A stretch of 64,000 nt of DNA from Phytoseiulus persimilis (Eukaryota; Arthropoda; Arachnida; Mesostigmata; Phytoseiidae). Positions 37,997 through 49,100 of this stretch are shown piece after piece (within the stretch, counting starts at the first letter, position 1; every line of letters starts with the position of its first letter). Below the pieces are notes generated by a model that saw nothing but the letters and a program-made list of their open reading frames with translations, was not told the origin of the DNA and ran no database searches. The stretch covers positions 30,132,001 to 30,196,000 of the forward strand of contig CM075101.1 in NCBI GenBank assembly GCA_037576195.1. Direction: 5' to 3'. The position numbers were made by a program, and so were the translations under genes.

Positions 37997-39544
37997 AAAT
38001 CGGCTCAGAGGAAAAAATCCGAGACTGCGTGCCATTTTTCGGGGATTCCCGGGGAAGCAGTTTGAGGGGGTGCCTCAAGTCCGTGTCGGCGACAACTTCA
38101 CACAACGAAGAAGGGCTCATCACGATCGCTCTCTCGGCGTTGAAGGTACCGAATGCGCTCGTTATCGATGACAGCTTCCTCAGTTCGCCGACGGATTTTG
38201 CCATCGGCATTATATCATCGGCAGAGAGGAGGCCTGGGATGTTGACAAACCTTCCTCCTTCAAGTCCCATCTCGGCGTTGGAGTCTGTCGCAAACACTAA
38301 GGCAGACGATGTACATGAAATTATGGAATTCATGGTCTCGAGGCTGAAACGTCAGGTGAAAATTTGGAGCTCGAAACTACTAACTCACTGACCCGACACA
38401 TCGCTGGGAGTCATGCGTATGTAACTCGGACTCATTTCCGAACTATCCCGAGCCGGAATGCTTTTCGGGACATTACATCAATGATGCGGTCACTGGGGGA
38501 ACAGAGCACGTTACAGCGAGCAGAAGCGCGTCAAACGTCATCGTTGCTCTCGAAAACAACAATCGTGCGCGTTGAGACATTCGAACTTGTGTTTTGAGTG
38601 TGGGATATCCGCCAAACGAGTCCTCGGGAAGTTCTCGAAGCGGGCCGACTTGGATCCCAGAATCGATCTCGTTCCCGACTGCGATTCTTTTCGCCAGTTC
38701 AAGATGTCCGAACGGGCCACTATGGTTCCTGAGATTTTTCGCGCTTATCTCTCCAAGCTGCTGTCGAATCACGGCAGGGGGATCGCGATAGAGAAGTTCG
38801 CGTCCTACTTCACGAACTCTAGCAAGGATCGTATCAAATTCGAGTTATATGGTTACGCTAGTTTGACGGAAATGCTCGAAGACTTGCCGGATGTTTGTAA
38901 AGTGGAGAGGACCTCGCAGAAAGTAATGGTGCATCCTGTGGAGGAAGCACTGAAGCTCCGGAACCGTTACCGGCTCGACAAGAGAGCATCCCAACCCGGG
39001 AAAACAGGATCGGACGCGCTCAAGAAAGTTGTGACGTCACTTGGCGAGGTGATTCTCCTCGAACTCAAAGAAGGCGTCTACGTGCCGACTTGCAGTCTCG
39101 CGCAGTTGGCTGGCTTCACCAAGGATCGTGTTCTTCAAATCCTTGAAGAGGATGGCCTCCGAGTGAATGGAGTGCGTTACCTGACTGTCGGGAACCGTGA
39201 ACATGAAGAGTTTCGGTTGAAGATTGCTCTCTGGTGTCCGTTGGCCTGCTCTGACTCCAAACAGATAAACGAGGTAGGATGATCTGCCGCCAATGAAATG
39301 TTCTCGAGCGATTGAGTGTACGCGATTTGATATGCGAAGCAGCTCCTCGAGAAGATTGCGTATCGCAATCTGAGAAAGTTTCATCGATGTCGAGTGTCAA
39401 CGTTCAATTTTGTTACAGAAAATCGCACTGGTGCCGCTCGCAAGTTGTGACTTCATTTTGGGTTCGATAAGTCCCGATATCCCCCAGGATAACGCCGTAC
39501 GGAAACTCAGGATACTGTCCAGTTTCAAAATGGATCAAGCTTGA
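37997..39544 (+). CDS. LOTUS/OST-HTH domain protein
   Basis: LOTUS (OST-HTH) domains are winged helices found in germ-line and RNA-regulating proteins such as Oskar, TDRD5/7 and MARF1 (family knowledge); they bind RNA or Vasa. Two exons are well supported: 38698-39273 and 39419-39544 (stop TGA), joined in phase 0 with a GTAGGA donor and a TTTTGTTACAG acceptor. The domain runs from MVPEIFRAYLSKLLSNHGRG through YGYASLTEMLEDLPDV, the typical G-F/Y-xSLxExLxxLP signature. After it comes a Lys/Arg linker and a helical C-terminal part of unknown fold. An upstream exon, 37997-38355, ends at CAG/GTGAAA in the matching phase 0 and reads DVHEIMEFMVSRLKRQ before the junction. It is less certain because the opposite strand is also open there. 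The true start is not found. Confidence 0.72.
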
Positions 39545-39989
39545 GAGGAGAGCGTTCCCCGACCTGCAAATTTATATGAATGCTGAGCTATTTCCATGTG
39601 TCGCATAGCGTTCCCCCTGCAGGCCGAGTGGAGACATCTCTCCAGCTTGTTTCCTCAATCGTCAATAAGTCCCAAGGAGAGTGAGAAAGGGTTAGATGCT
39701 TGAATGATAGAAAACGCTTTCTGGAAGCTTCCGATCCCGCCTCCAAAGCTTCACATGTATTTCTTCCTCCCGCAAAAGTTAGTATTTTCGGAGAGGGTGG
39801 TGATGGGGTACAGCCCAAGAAATTTCAGGCCATTTAAGACACGAACAATCGACTCAGCGAGTTTGGGATCACTGAAGTGAATGGCTACAGAATCATGTCT
39901 GAGCAAATCGCTCAGTCCTATCTTAAGTTAACTACGCGACTATTCTATTGCCGGATCGCAATAGATCAAGTCCATTTAATGTCGACCTT

Positions 39990-39995
39990 AATAAA
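39990..39995 (+). promoter_or_regulatory. polyadenylation signal AATAAA of the LOTUS gene
   Basis: AATAAA 446 bases after the stop codon, before the convergent gene's 3' end. Confidence 0.5.
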
Positions 39996-40160
39996 GAACA
40001 TATAAATATCAGCCTGGTATTCCTTCCAGACTCTCGGAGATCAGATCGTTCCAGGGGCCTTCAAAATTATTCTGAATCAGATTTCCAGTTCGAGCAATGA
40101 AATAGCTCGAGTATGATCCCACTCGAGATACAAGATCAGATTCCCTCTGTCAATCGGACA

Positions 40161-40166
40161 TTTATT
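40161..40166 (-). promoter_or_regulatory. polyadenylation signal AATAAA of the MALSU1-like gene
   Basis: TTTATT on the plus strand, that is AATAAA on the coding strand, 31 bases after the stop codon. Confidence 0.7.
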
Positions 40167-40196
40167 AGTTTATGATCAATGTAACAATAACTATAT

Positions 40197-41591
40197 TCAC
40201 GGCGAACTTTCCGACGCTGGAGACAAACTTCTGACGAAGGCCATGTGCTGACTCAAGATATCTTGAACCTCGTTTTCTTTTGCCAGACCCTCAGTGAGTT
40301 CGTCGAACTCGTGACCTGAAGAAGGACATAGAGACTGACGTCAATCGTTTGCCGGGATGGCGGTCGGTATGACGCGCTTGGATTGGGCACAGGAGCGAGA
40401 TAAAATTTCAAACGGAAATTCTGGGGCGGAATTGTTGACAGTCCGAGCAGAAAGCCGGGAGTTCTCATGGGATGCGACTCACCAACGGTCCAAAGGCTCT
40501 CCAGATCGTATTTTTCTCGGGTGGACGCATCAAACAAGTGAAGAACTATATTACCGAAGTCCAAAACCTTCCACTCATCGCAGTTCTCGCCTTCTATCTT
40601 CAACGCAGGTTCTTTTGGATATTTAGTTTCTTTGTACTGCAGCAATGACGAGATCGAATTAGAAGAAGACATGTCTGGTCCTCGTACGCCTCACATCGTT
40701 ATTAAGGCCCTCAATGAAGAAATCGCATGGCTTTGTATACGACTCCATCCAGCTTCTGCCGAGGCATGCGCTCCGCTCACCAGTTTCTTCAGGAATGCCG
40801 CCATCGCTCGACTTTGACGTTTCGAGAGGACGGTTCCTATGACCAAGAAGTCAGCATAAGGTACATCAGTTGACACTTCAATCACTGCGAGGTCTTGCAG
40901 CTTCTCCTGCTTTAGCAATCCTACCAAGACCTCGACATCGAAAACTCCTGTTTGGCCGTGTGGAACTGTGATTCCTGGAAGCGAGCTTCGTTAAGTGTGA
41001 GGACGCGGAGCGAGCCTCCGTTTGCGATAAATGCTCCAGGATTTCAAACATGAACAAGGTAATCCGAACCTGCCGTGCGAGACACTCTCTGATTTTCGGG
41101 GTAGTAATCCATCGTTTCCTGGCTATCCCAAATGATGCGAGATTCGTCTTCAAAAGTTTTTCTTCGTCCTATCAGCGATGGAGCGAGACTTTCTTTGTCA
41201 CATGAAAGCGTCGCAGAAGTGTGAAACCTTCTGGAGAGCATACCGTTCGCATCGAGCGCTGACGCCGAATGTGATTTGTCCGGGTCATTGGTCCGGTTCT
41301 GGGGAAGTCAGTGTGATGATGAGTTCCACGATGCGTGGCCATGCCTCCGCAGGGGAAGACGAACAGGGTGGTCAGAAAAAGCTCCGGAGAGCTTTTCTCA
41401 TCGAACAAGCAAAAACGAACCTCATCTTTGACCATTTTCTTCTCTTGTCTCTGTTCGCGTTTTTTTTCGGCTGCAACATCGAAGTCTGCATACAGCTCGT
41501 TCAGATATCCACGCGTTACGCTGTCGGGCTCGCCAAGTTTCTCAAGAAGTTTTTTCTCTTCTTCGGTTAGCGGAACTTTGGTTGGCTGCAT
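40197..41591 (-). CDS. MALSU1: MALSU1/RsfS-like mitochondrial ribosome assembly factor
   Basis: RsfS/Iojap-family proteins bind the large ribosomal subunit protein uL14; the animal member MALSU1 acts in mitochondria (family knowledge). A consistent five-exon model is 41591-41421, 41118-41070, 40974-40781, 40636-40483 and 40315-40197, 687 nt, 228 residues (human MALSU1 is 234). The core domain reads GVFDVEVLVGLLKQEKLQDL, then VPYADFLVIGTVLSKRQSRA, then KIEGENCDEW, VLDFGNIVLHLFDASTREKY and LESLWTVG, closely matching the family. The last three exons are secure. The N-terminal part (LTEEEKKLLEKL, then a Lys/Glu-rich helix) is less so: the first donor is GTTCGT. The second exon may instead start at 41168, which would need a GTTTTT donor. 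The ATG at 41591 lies inside an exon that could extend to 41641, so a mitochondrial presequence may sit on an exon not found. Confidence 0.87.
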
Positions 41592-41809
41592 TTCCAAAAC
41601 GCCAACGTGAATTCCGGATACGGGGACAACATTCCGGCAGACTGCAAGGAAGTGAAACCGTCAGAGCGAACGTTTGGGCTCTGGAAGAGCCCTGTTCGAT
41701 GAAACTTCGGAACGCTGATCGGAGGCTCACTCCGAAAATGAGGTAGAACAAGCTGAGGCGAACCTCGAACGGAGCTCTCCTTAGCAACATTCTCGGTGAT
41801 GGCTCTCAC

Positions 41810-41946
41810 GTCAGCAAACCACGAGCGAGATAGAGCGCCACAATTCTCCCGTCGCGAACGAAATACTCGGAACGGGCGATTCCATCATCCCGCTCCTCGG
41901 AAGCGCCTCCCGCGAGTTCTTCGAACCGCGTGAGGGATCTGAGATT
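41810..41946 (-). CDS. possible exon upstream of MALSU1, unidentified
   Basis: Acceptor (GGCTTGGTCAG), then 45 codons and two bases before a strong GTGAGA donor; alternatively the frame ends two bases later at a TGA and this is a C terminus. The product contains LRSLTRFEELAGGASEERDD and EYFVRDGRIVALYLARGLL, which looks like real protein. A second frame is also open over part of it. Its exit phase does not match the MALSU1 exon at 41641, so it may be another gene. Confidence 0.36.
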
Positions 41947-43145
41947 CTGACCAAGCCGTAGATAGCTCCATCACTGTTCAGATTCATTCGAGGGAGCGAG
42001 ATTCCGGAAGCGTCGAGAGTAGGATCTGACCTGCTCCATCGCCTACTGACGACTTCACATCACACAACCTCACTGGTTCTGATGAAAGCCTCGGTCGAAT
42101 TGGGTGGCCTGCCGGAACTCTGAAACTTATCGTCACCACTGATCGAGCACATATACAGCTCGCGTTGAGGGTGAGAAAAATGTGGGCTCAGCCAGTGAAC
42201 CATGTACGTCGAAGGTGAGACGCATCTCGGAGCTAGGCGTCCTGTAGAGGAGAAGTTCGGAACCGGAGCCATCGAGTGCACTGCTCCCGCGGACTCGGAC
42301 ATCATTTGCAGTGACGGAACTGTAGCTATGTTGACGGAAGCTGGTTGACACAAGGAACACACTGCAAACTCACGGAGAGAAGCTGAACGGAAGTTGGCTG
42401 CGCGAAAACTCACCTGAAACCCTCCCAAGGCTCCACAAGCAGCGGAGTGCCATCCGAACGGTGATTCGAACCAGTTAGTGGAGAACTTGAGGCAGTTGTA
42501 CGCTGACGACAGTTACTATATCACAAATATGCGTTCGACGCCTTCCTCCTCGCTCCTTCCTCGTGGTGATGGTTGCGGCAGTAACGTTGCTGCGGCTGCG
42601 GAAACAGCGGCAAGCGGTCGCAGCTCGCTGGCCGTTCGTCGTTGCTCTACGGGAACGTTCTCAACAAAACAGCGCGACGACAGCTACCGTGTCGAGAAAC
42701 ACAGCTAAATTGGCGGCCCTCTAGGAGCGCGATCCTCGTGTAAACAGAGCATCCTGTGTGTTCCCCAGTCGTAGGAGTCCGGTCAGAGGGGAACTGAGTG
42801 CAGGAAAAGACAACAACGAGCACATCCAATCACGAAAATCACACTGTCATGGGGAATCTCCCTACGAGTGCGCGAGAAAGTCCCCCGCTCATCGCAGACG
42901 TTGTCGTCTGCTAAGGCCCCCATCTTGACTTTGCATGTCCTGCTGCTGGTCAGATCTACGGCTGTGTGGTTGGTGGTGGTGGTGTGGAGTGAAAATATTC
43001 TCCCGGACTGGGAGAGCACTTCCAAAACTTATAGCAGGACCTGACCCATGACCACCGCCTATAGAGAAGGCTGACGAGTCATAAAAAGTCCAGCTCGAAT
43101 CTGTCCTCATCTGCGGGTTCCCTCTCGAACTCGTTCTTCGGCGGC
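41947..43145. other. no assigned gene; mitoferrin upstream region
   Basis: Minus-strand frames at 42428-42060 and 42360-42133 overlap each other and carry no known domain. A polypurine/Gln-Ala stretch on the plus strand near 42540-42700 is open but short. The mitoferrin promoter and 5' UTR should lie near the right end; no TATA or initiator is clear. Confidence 0.35.
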
Positions 43146-46100
43146 ATGGAGGATGAATACGAAAGTTTGCCCTCGGCTTCGACGGCTGTCCACATGCTGG
43201 CCGGGGCCGCCGCTGGAATCATGGAACACTGTGTCATGTATCCTCTCGACTCAGTCAAGGTACGTCGGGGACTGTCAGAGCACACGAAAAATCGGTCTTG
43301 TGGACGGGCTGCAAGGTCAGCTCGGGTTCGATAAGCCGTCTTGACCGGCTTCCCGAGGTTCTCCGCGAGCCACGGTCGTGGACCTTAGGAGTTCCGAGTG
43401 GAGGCAGGCTCATCTTCTCCAGGCCAAGCTCCGCAACACCGTGCTTTTCTTGACCGTCTGGACTTCGAATCTGTGGAGGATCTTCGCGAAGATAACATGT
43501 GGTGTTGTGAGACCGCATACACAACGTTCGAGAAGATAGAAAGGCATTATCAGCATGACTTTAGAGCCGCACGGCTGCAGAAGAGCTGAGTACCATTCTA
43601 AAGTTCAAGCCAACATGATTGAGGATGAACCCACTGTTTGTCAGGAGTGATTCCGATCCGGGTGGGCGGCTTTCGGGCAACTCGAGTTTTTGAGCACATG
43701 CTCCGAGGCTCGACGGAACTACGCTTTCCATATCGGCCAGATGGCTCGAATCATCGTACGAAAGCAGTCATCGACACGGCCGTCATCGGAATTTGTCTAT
43801 CGAGCATCTAGATTTCGCCGAGACATTCCGGCTGATTCAATTTCCTCGGAGGAAAGTCTCGCGCTGTGTTTAGATTAGTCGTCCGCCACAAACGAACGCA
43901 GTGGCTCAATGAGCTAGCGGCGGCTAGGATGCAATTAGACGAGTTGGAAACGTGGATGCGGGAAGGCCAGCGACTCGTCGACGAGCCTGACTCCAGTTCC
44001 GCGGGGAACCAGGCTTGACTGCGCCTTCTGTGGGTATCTGTGTTAGAGAATCAACTTGGCCTTGACGCCAGTGTGGCAGCAGACACCACTGTCTCTCTAT
44101 CGGCATCCATCCACTGGCCTCAATCATGTCGATAAAATACCTCTGCTGTGCTGAAATGAACAGCGAGCTACTAAAACATTAACGCCTCTTGGAGCGAGTC
44201 CTCGGACAGTTGGGGCTCATGCACATGCCTAGCGAAATGTGGTTCATGCACAGAAATACTTAACCAAAATGGAGGAAAAAAGACTTGAGCGGATCCTCGC
44301 TGCACAGAGGACCCAGTGTCTCTAATTTTCACGGAGGCTCTCTGCGTTCGAATCGAGGTCGCGTGGATCATCATCGAGATCGCAAGAACTTACGCTGTCG
44401 CACTCTTTCGCGCGCTTTTTCTCTGACTTATTTTGCGCGCAAAGCATCAGCCAAACCCGTGAAAATAAACGCCACCATCGGCTCGAATCTGGAGAGCCAA
44501 TCCTAGTCATGGACCTATTAGAACCAACACGTGGTGTCAAGAATAATCGAATGTCCCTTCGAAAGGCTCCACTCATGTCGGAGCAAGTGTGCCAATATCT
44601 GCGCTCCACAATCAGCACTCGCGTCTTTGGGTAATATCATCGATCCTAAGATCGAGCTTGATGCTGATAGGATCCAAAATTCAGCCGAAGATTTTTTTTC
44701 TCAAATGAGCTTGACGTAGGGTGGAGAGAGTTGAATGAAGAATTGCGCATAGTACTATACGACCAAGTTATCAAATGCGGGGCTGCCTAGCCTGCTCGAG
44801 AATTCCATCTGCCCTTGCGATCCCTGACGACATACCTGGCTCATGATCAACTCTTATCTTCCAGACGCGGTTGCAGTCGTTGCGGCCCACGGCGGGCGCC
44901 CGATACACGGGTATCACGGATGCGCTGTGCAAAATGGTACGATATGAGGGTGCTCTTCGACCGGTTAGAGGAATGTCCGCCGTTGTCTTGGGATCAGGAC
45001 CTGCTCACGCACTCTACTTCAGTGCCTACGAAAAACTAAAACGACAGTTGAGTGGGACGGAAAACGGTGCAAAAAGTCCCTTGAGTCAGTGTGAGTACAA
45101 ACGGCGAAAAAACCTCCTTCCCGAGAGCGCGTGCTACGCTCAAAATTTTGGCAACGATTCCGAGCGAACGTCAGGCTCATTGCCATCGCTCTCCGTAGTC
45201 TTGCAAAGTTGAAACCGTGAGAAACTCGTCGGAACAGTGTCCAGCATTCATCCGGGGATCCGCTTGGGCTATTCCAAGAGTTCGAGAGACGCGTAATTTC
45301 CTCGCTTTGAACCCAATCAGCAACTCTGCACAAATATTGCGTTTCCTCTGTCTTTTGCGTGAAGCGAGGAAGTTTTCTGTGAGAAAGGCCGTGAAGCAAT
45401 TACGCAAGGATCATTAGGTACGTGGCGGAGTGAGGCTGTTAGTCCCTTGCGCTCCGATAAACCGTTCGTCGAGTACCCCGCTTGATTTGAACGAATTCGA
45501 TAAACTGTGTGAGTTGTTTGCCAAGCTGGCACGGTTCCTGCCATGCCTAACTGACGATTCGCACCCCGGTATCACCTCCAAACTGATCTTTCCGATATTT
45601 CATCGAATTCATTCCTCCTGATATCTGAGAAACTCCGGAGGCTCGAATGTCACTTCAGAATCTGATGAGTTAGAAGAAAAAATGACAAGTTGGCTCACAA
45701 TTGAGATATCTGAGGGGAGCTCTTCCGTATCGTGTTCGCCTTGCGAGCGACAGCTTTCCAAAGGGAGGTCCTCAGATGCTGACGATCTCCTTCAATTTGC
45801 GTGCCTGTCATCAGGACACCAGTCAAGCCACCCAGCGTATAGTGCGACGCTGACAAAACGGTAATCGGGACCTGTTTCGAAACTGTGCATAATCGACTGA
45901 ACAATCCACCAGTTTTCATTGCTCTGTCCCGCTGAAGCCTCGGGCTGCACTCGATGGGGTTCAGGAGTTACGATGAGTGCAATCAAAGTGGAGCGCTCCC
46001 GAAAATCGTCATCTCGATGATAAGTTGCAGCCGTCCATCAATCCAAGTCCCGTCCGTGCTCGAGACTGAGTTTGAAAAAGGACTCAATCCGGGTGGCAGG

Positions 46101-49100
46101 ACCTCGCCTCCCGACAGGTCCAATGATGAATAATGCGCTCTGCGTGCAACACAGCCCCACGAGGCTGAATAATGCAGGGTTTATACACGAGCTTCGCTGG
46201 ATTTTGTATGTAATCCAATTATTCATGGACAAGGAGCGTAAGATTCATTTTTTTCTGATTCCGTTATCGTGAAAACCGGAGTTGTGCTCGCATTCCACGT
46301 CAGTATAAGATGCTGATCGACTCCAGGTTTTAAGCGAGTCGACTCTGTGGTTCGAGCCTTCAACCATCCACCCGTTCGTAGTCACTGTACATCCAAAGAT
46401 GCCAGTGAACAGAGACACCGATTGGACTAGGGAAAGTCGCTTTCCAGATAAGATATTGCGCGGATAAAGTTTACCTTCGTCTACTTCCAGGTCTAGCAGG
46501 AGGGCTGGCAACGCTGATGCATGATTCTGTGATGAACCCGGCCGAGGTGGTCAAGCAAAGGATGCAGATGTACAATTCTCCGTACAAGAGTTGCACGGAT
46601 TGCCTAGTGCACGTCTGGCGCTCTGAAGGTGTTCAAGCATTCTATAGGTCTTTCACAACTCAACTCACGATGAATATCCCTTTCCAATGCGTGCATTTCG
46701 TCACCTATGAATTCCTCCTTGAGGTGAGTAGCTTGTATTCTTCCTCCCACCGTCAATTCGGTGTTGTAGGGTAGGTATAGGGTCACTGAACGACCAGTAC
46801 TTTGGAAGGAACCAGTGTCGTTGAAAAATTCGGGCTCGAAAGAGGATCGGGGACCATTCACTCGGCCCATTCATCAATGGTACTATGAAAAGTTGGCATC
46901 ACCTAAGAACGCTGTCTTGTCTTCTGGGATTCTTCATGAATCGAACGAAACGGGAAAGATACTCGAGATTCCTTGACTTTGCCACACCCTCCGTACGCCG
47001 ACAAGCACGTGGATAGCGGATGGATATTTATGTCGTAGATAGATCATATCGCTTTTAAGGACACGTCCACTGCACAATGACAGTTATCCACGGTCTTCGG
47101 CTCGATGCCACCGCTCCGATCGTTTGGGATAGAAAACAGTGCAGAAAAACGTGGGATGTTTCGCTTTTTTTCCAACTTTTAAAAGCGAGACCGGAATATG
47201 TGGCTGTTGGAGGGGAGCTGAGCGCATATTCAGCCAATTTGTGGCTGCACCGTAATTTCAGTCGTCAAGCCTACCGTGTGGTCTGCTCGTCTGCACCACT
47301 CGTGCCTCGTGCGCATATGCATCGTCACGTCGACGCCGCGAAGATCGCCGGTTCGATACCGACAGTCGACAGTTCAAGAATGGCTTTGTTGGGTCGCGTG
47401 GTTTTTCGGGCTGACGCCGGAGGACATCTCTCTGGCCATGGCTGAGCAGTAACAAATTTTCGCGCAGGAGCAAGGGGGATACTCTGCTTGGTAGTTCGCT
47501 CGGCATCAGAGACAGATGGTTCGGGAATTGATCCAGGATTTGAGGTAACCCTCGCATACTCTCCTTGGCACTCTCCTCCGACGTCCCATCTTTGTCTCTG
47601 CGCTCGATCTCTCCGGCATTTATCTTGTTCCCGATGCTACTGATTCCGGTTGGCTCAATCCAGATTCGATAGGGCCTCTAAGATGACGGGTTGACGAAAA
47701 TACAGTCAGGACAAGGGGAAATCGCCAGCGGCAGCCTCATTAGTTTCTTGTCTTCAGTATTTGCGAAAAATCCGTCGACAGACGGCGTGCCGGATCAGAT
47801 ACAAGATTGAATCCCGCTTTTTTTCTCTCATGTTTTCTCTTGATCCATGGATATCTACAGTGTTTGGGCGCCGTTCGTGTTAGGCTGCAACGTCAATTTC
47901 ATGAGGTGGTGCCGATAACACAGCCGAGAAACTTTTTCAGCTGTATTTCCTCAGTAATTCTCCCCCGTAAACGATATCGCGAAGTGAATAAGCGTACGGC
48001 AGGGCGGAGACAAACTGAAGGCCGAGTTTCTGCTCAGTGGCATCTGTGCTTGTGCAAGGAACGGAATCTGGAAGAAATCGATCCGTTACCCGGGTGGCGT
48101 CGAAGTGAAGTGCTTTCAAGAACAAAAATAAGCAGAAAAAGAGCGGCATTTACAAATGTTGTTTCGTCCGCGTGGAGTCCTGTGTCCAAGTCGCTCCTTC
48201 TGGCCACGAATCACGTTGCGAATCTGGGACCTTCGATCGAGGAATAATGACCGCTGCTTCGAACAGCGTGAACACCACGAATGCTGGACGATGTTCCCTG
48301 AGGAGCTAGACCAGCGCTCGGATCACGCGTGTGCGAAAGGGGGCATATCCAATCATTGCTCCGGTGGTCGTGAATTCTGAATAAACGGAGCAGCCATTCT
48401 TTTAAAGACCCATTAGTCTAACCCATTCACATTGGTGTCGATATTGAATAGTAGGTCTTTTATTATCGGTTGCGATGTCGCGCGATCGTTTGACCGGAGT
48501 CCGGCAGTTTGTGACAGTCACGGATCCGTCGTGTGGCAGCAGAAAATGATCGCAACTGACTTCGCGAAGAGCCGGAGGTGAAAAGCAATTCGACTATTAC
48601 AATAAATATGTTTATTGGCCGACATGCTAGATGTATTGTACAGGGCATAATCTACATACGGTTTCGCTCAGGCTTTCCGATGCACAACAGATTTGCTGTA
48701 CAAAACTGCTGCTGGAGCTGAAGGAGCTGTTCCCGGCTCGTTGGTGTTGATAGTTGCTCGGAATCCGCCATGGTCTGCTACGTAATCGACTCTGCGGGAG
48801 ATTCCGTAGACATCGGTGAATGAATAGGAGCCCTTCTTGAAGTTGTTCGCATCGCTCTCTTCTTGACGTGATTGACGGTTCCCGTGCTCATCCACCGATT
48901 GGTATCCGAAGGAGTAGGCCTGTGGAGCAAACTCCTGTTTCGGAGCGGCATAATACTGAGGTGCGATGTGGGCCGCGAAGGTGGGGGCGGCAATCGCCGG
49001 AGCCGCAGCGATGGGCGCTGCGTACGCGGGTCTGTACTCCGGACTCGCGGGAGCCGCGACGAGTGGAGTCGCAACCTTAGACACCGCTAGAGATGCTGGG

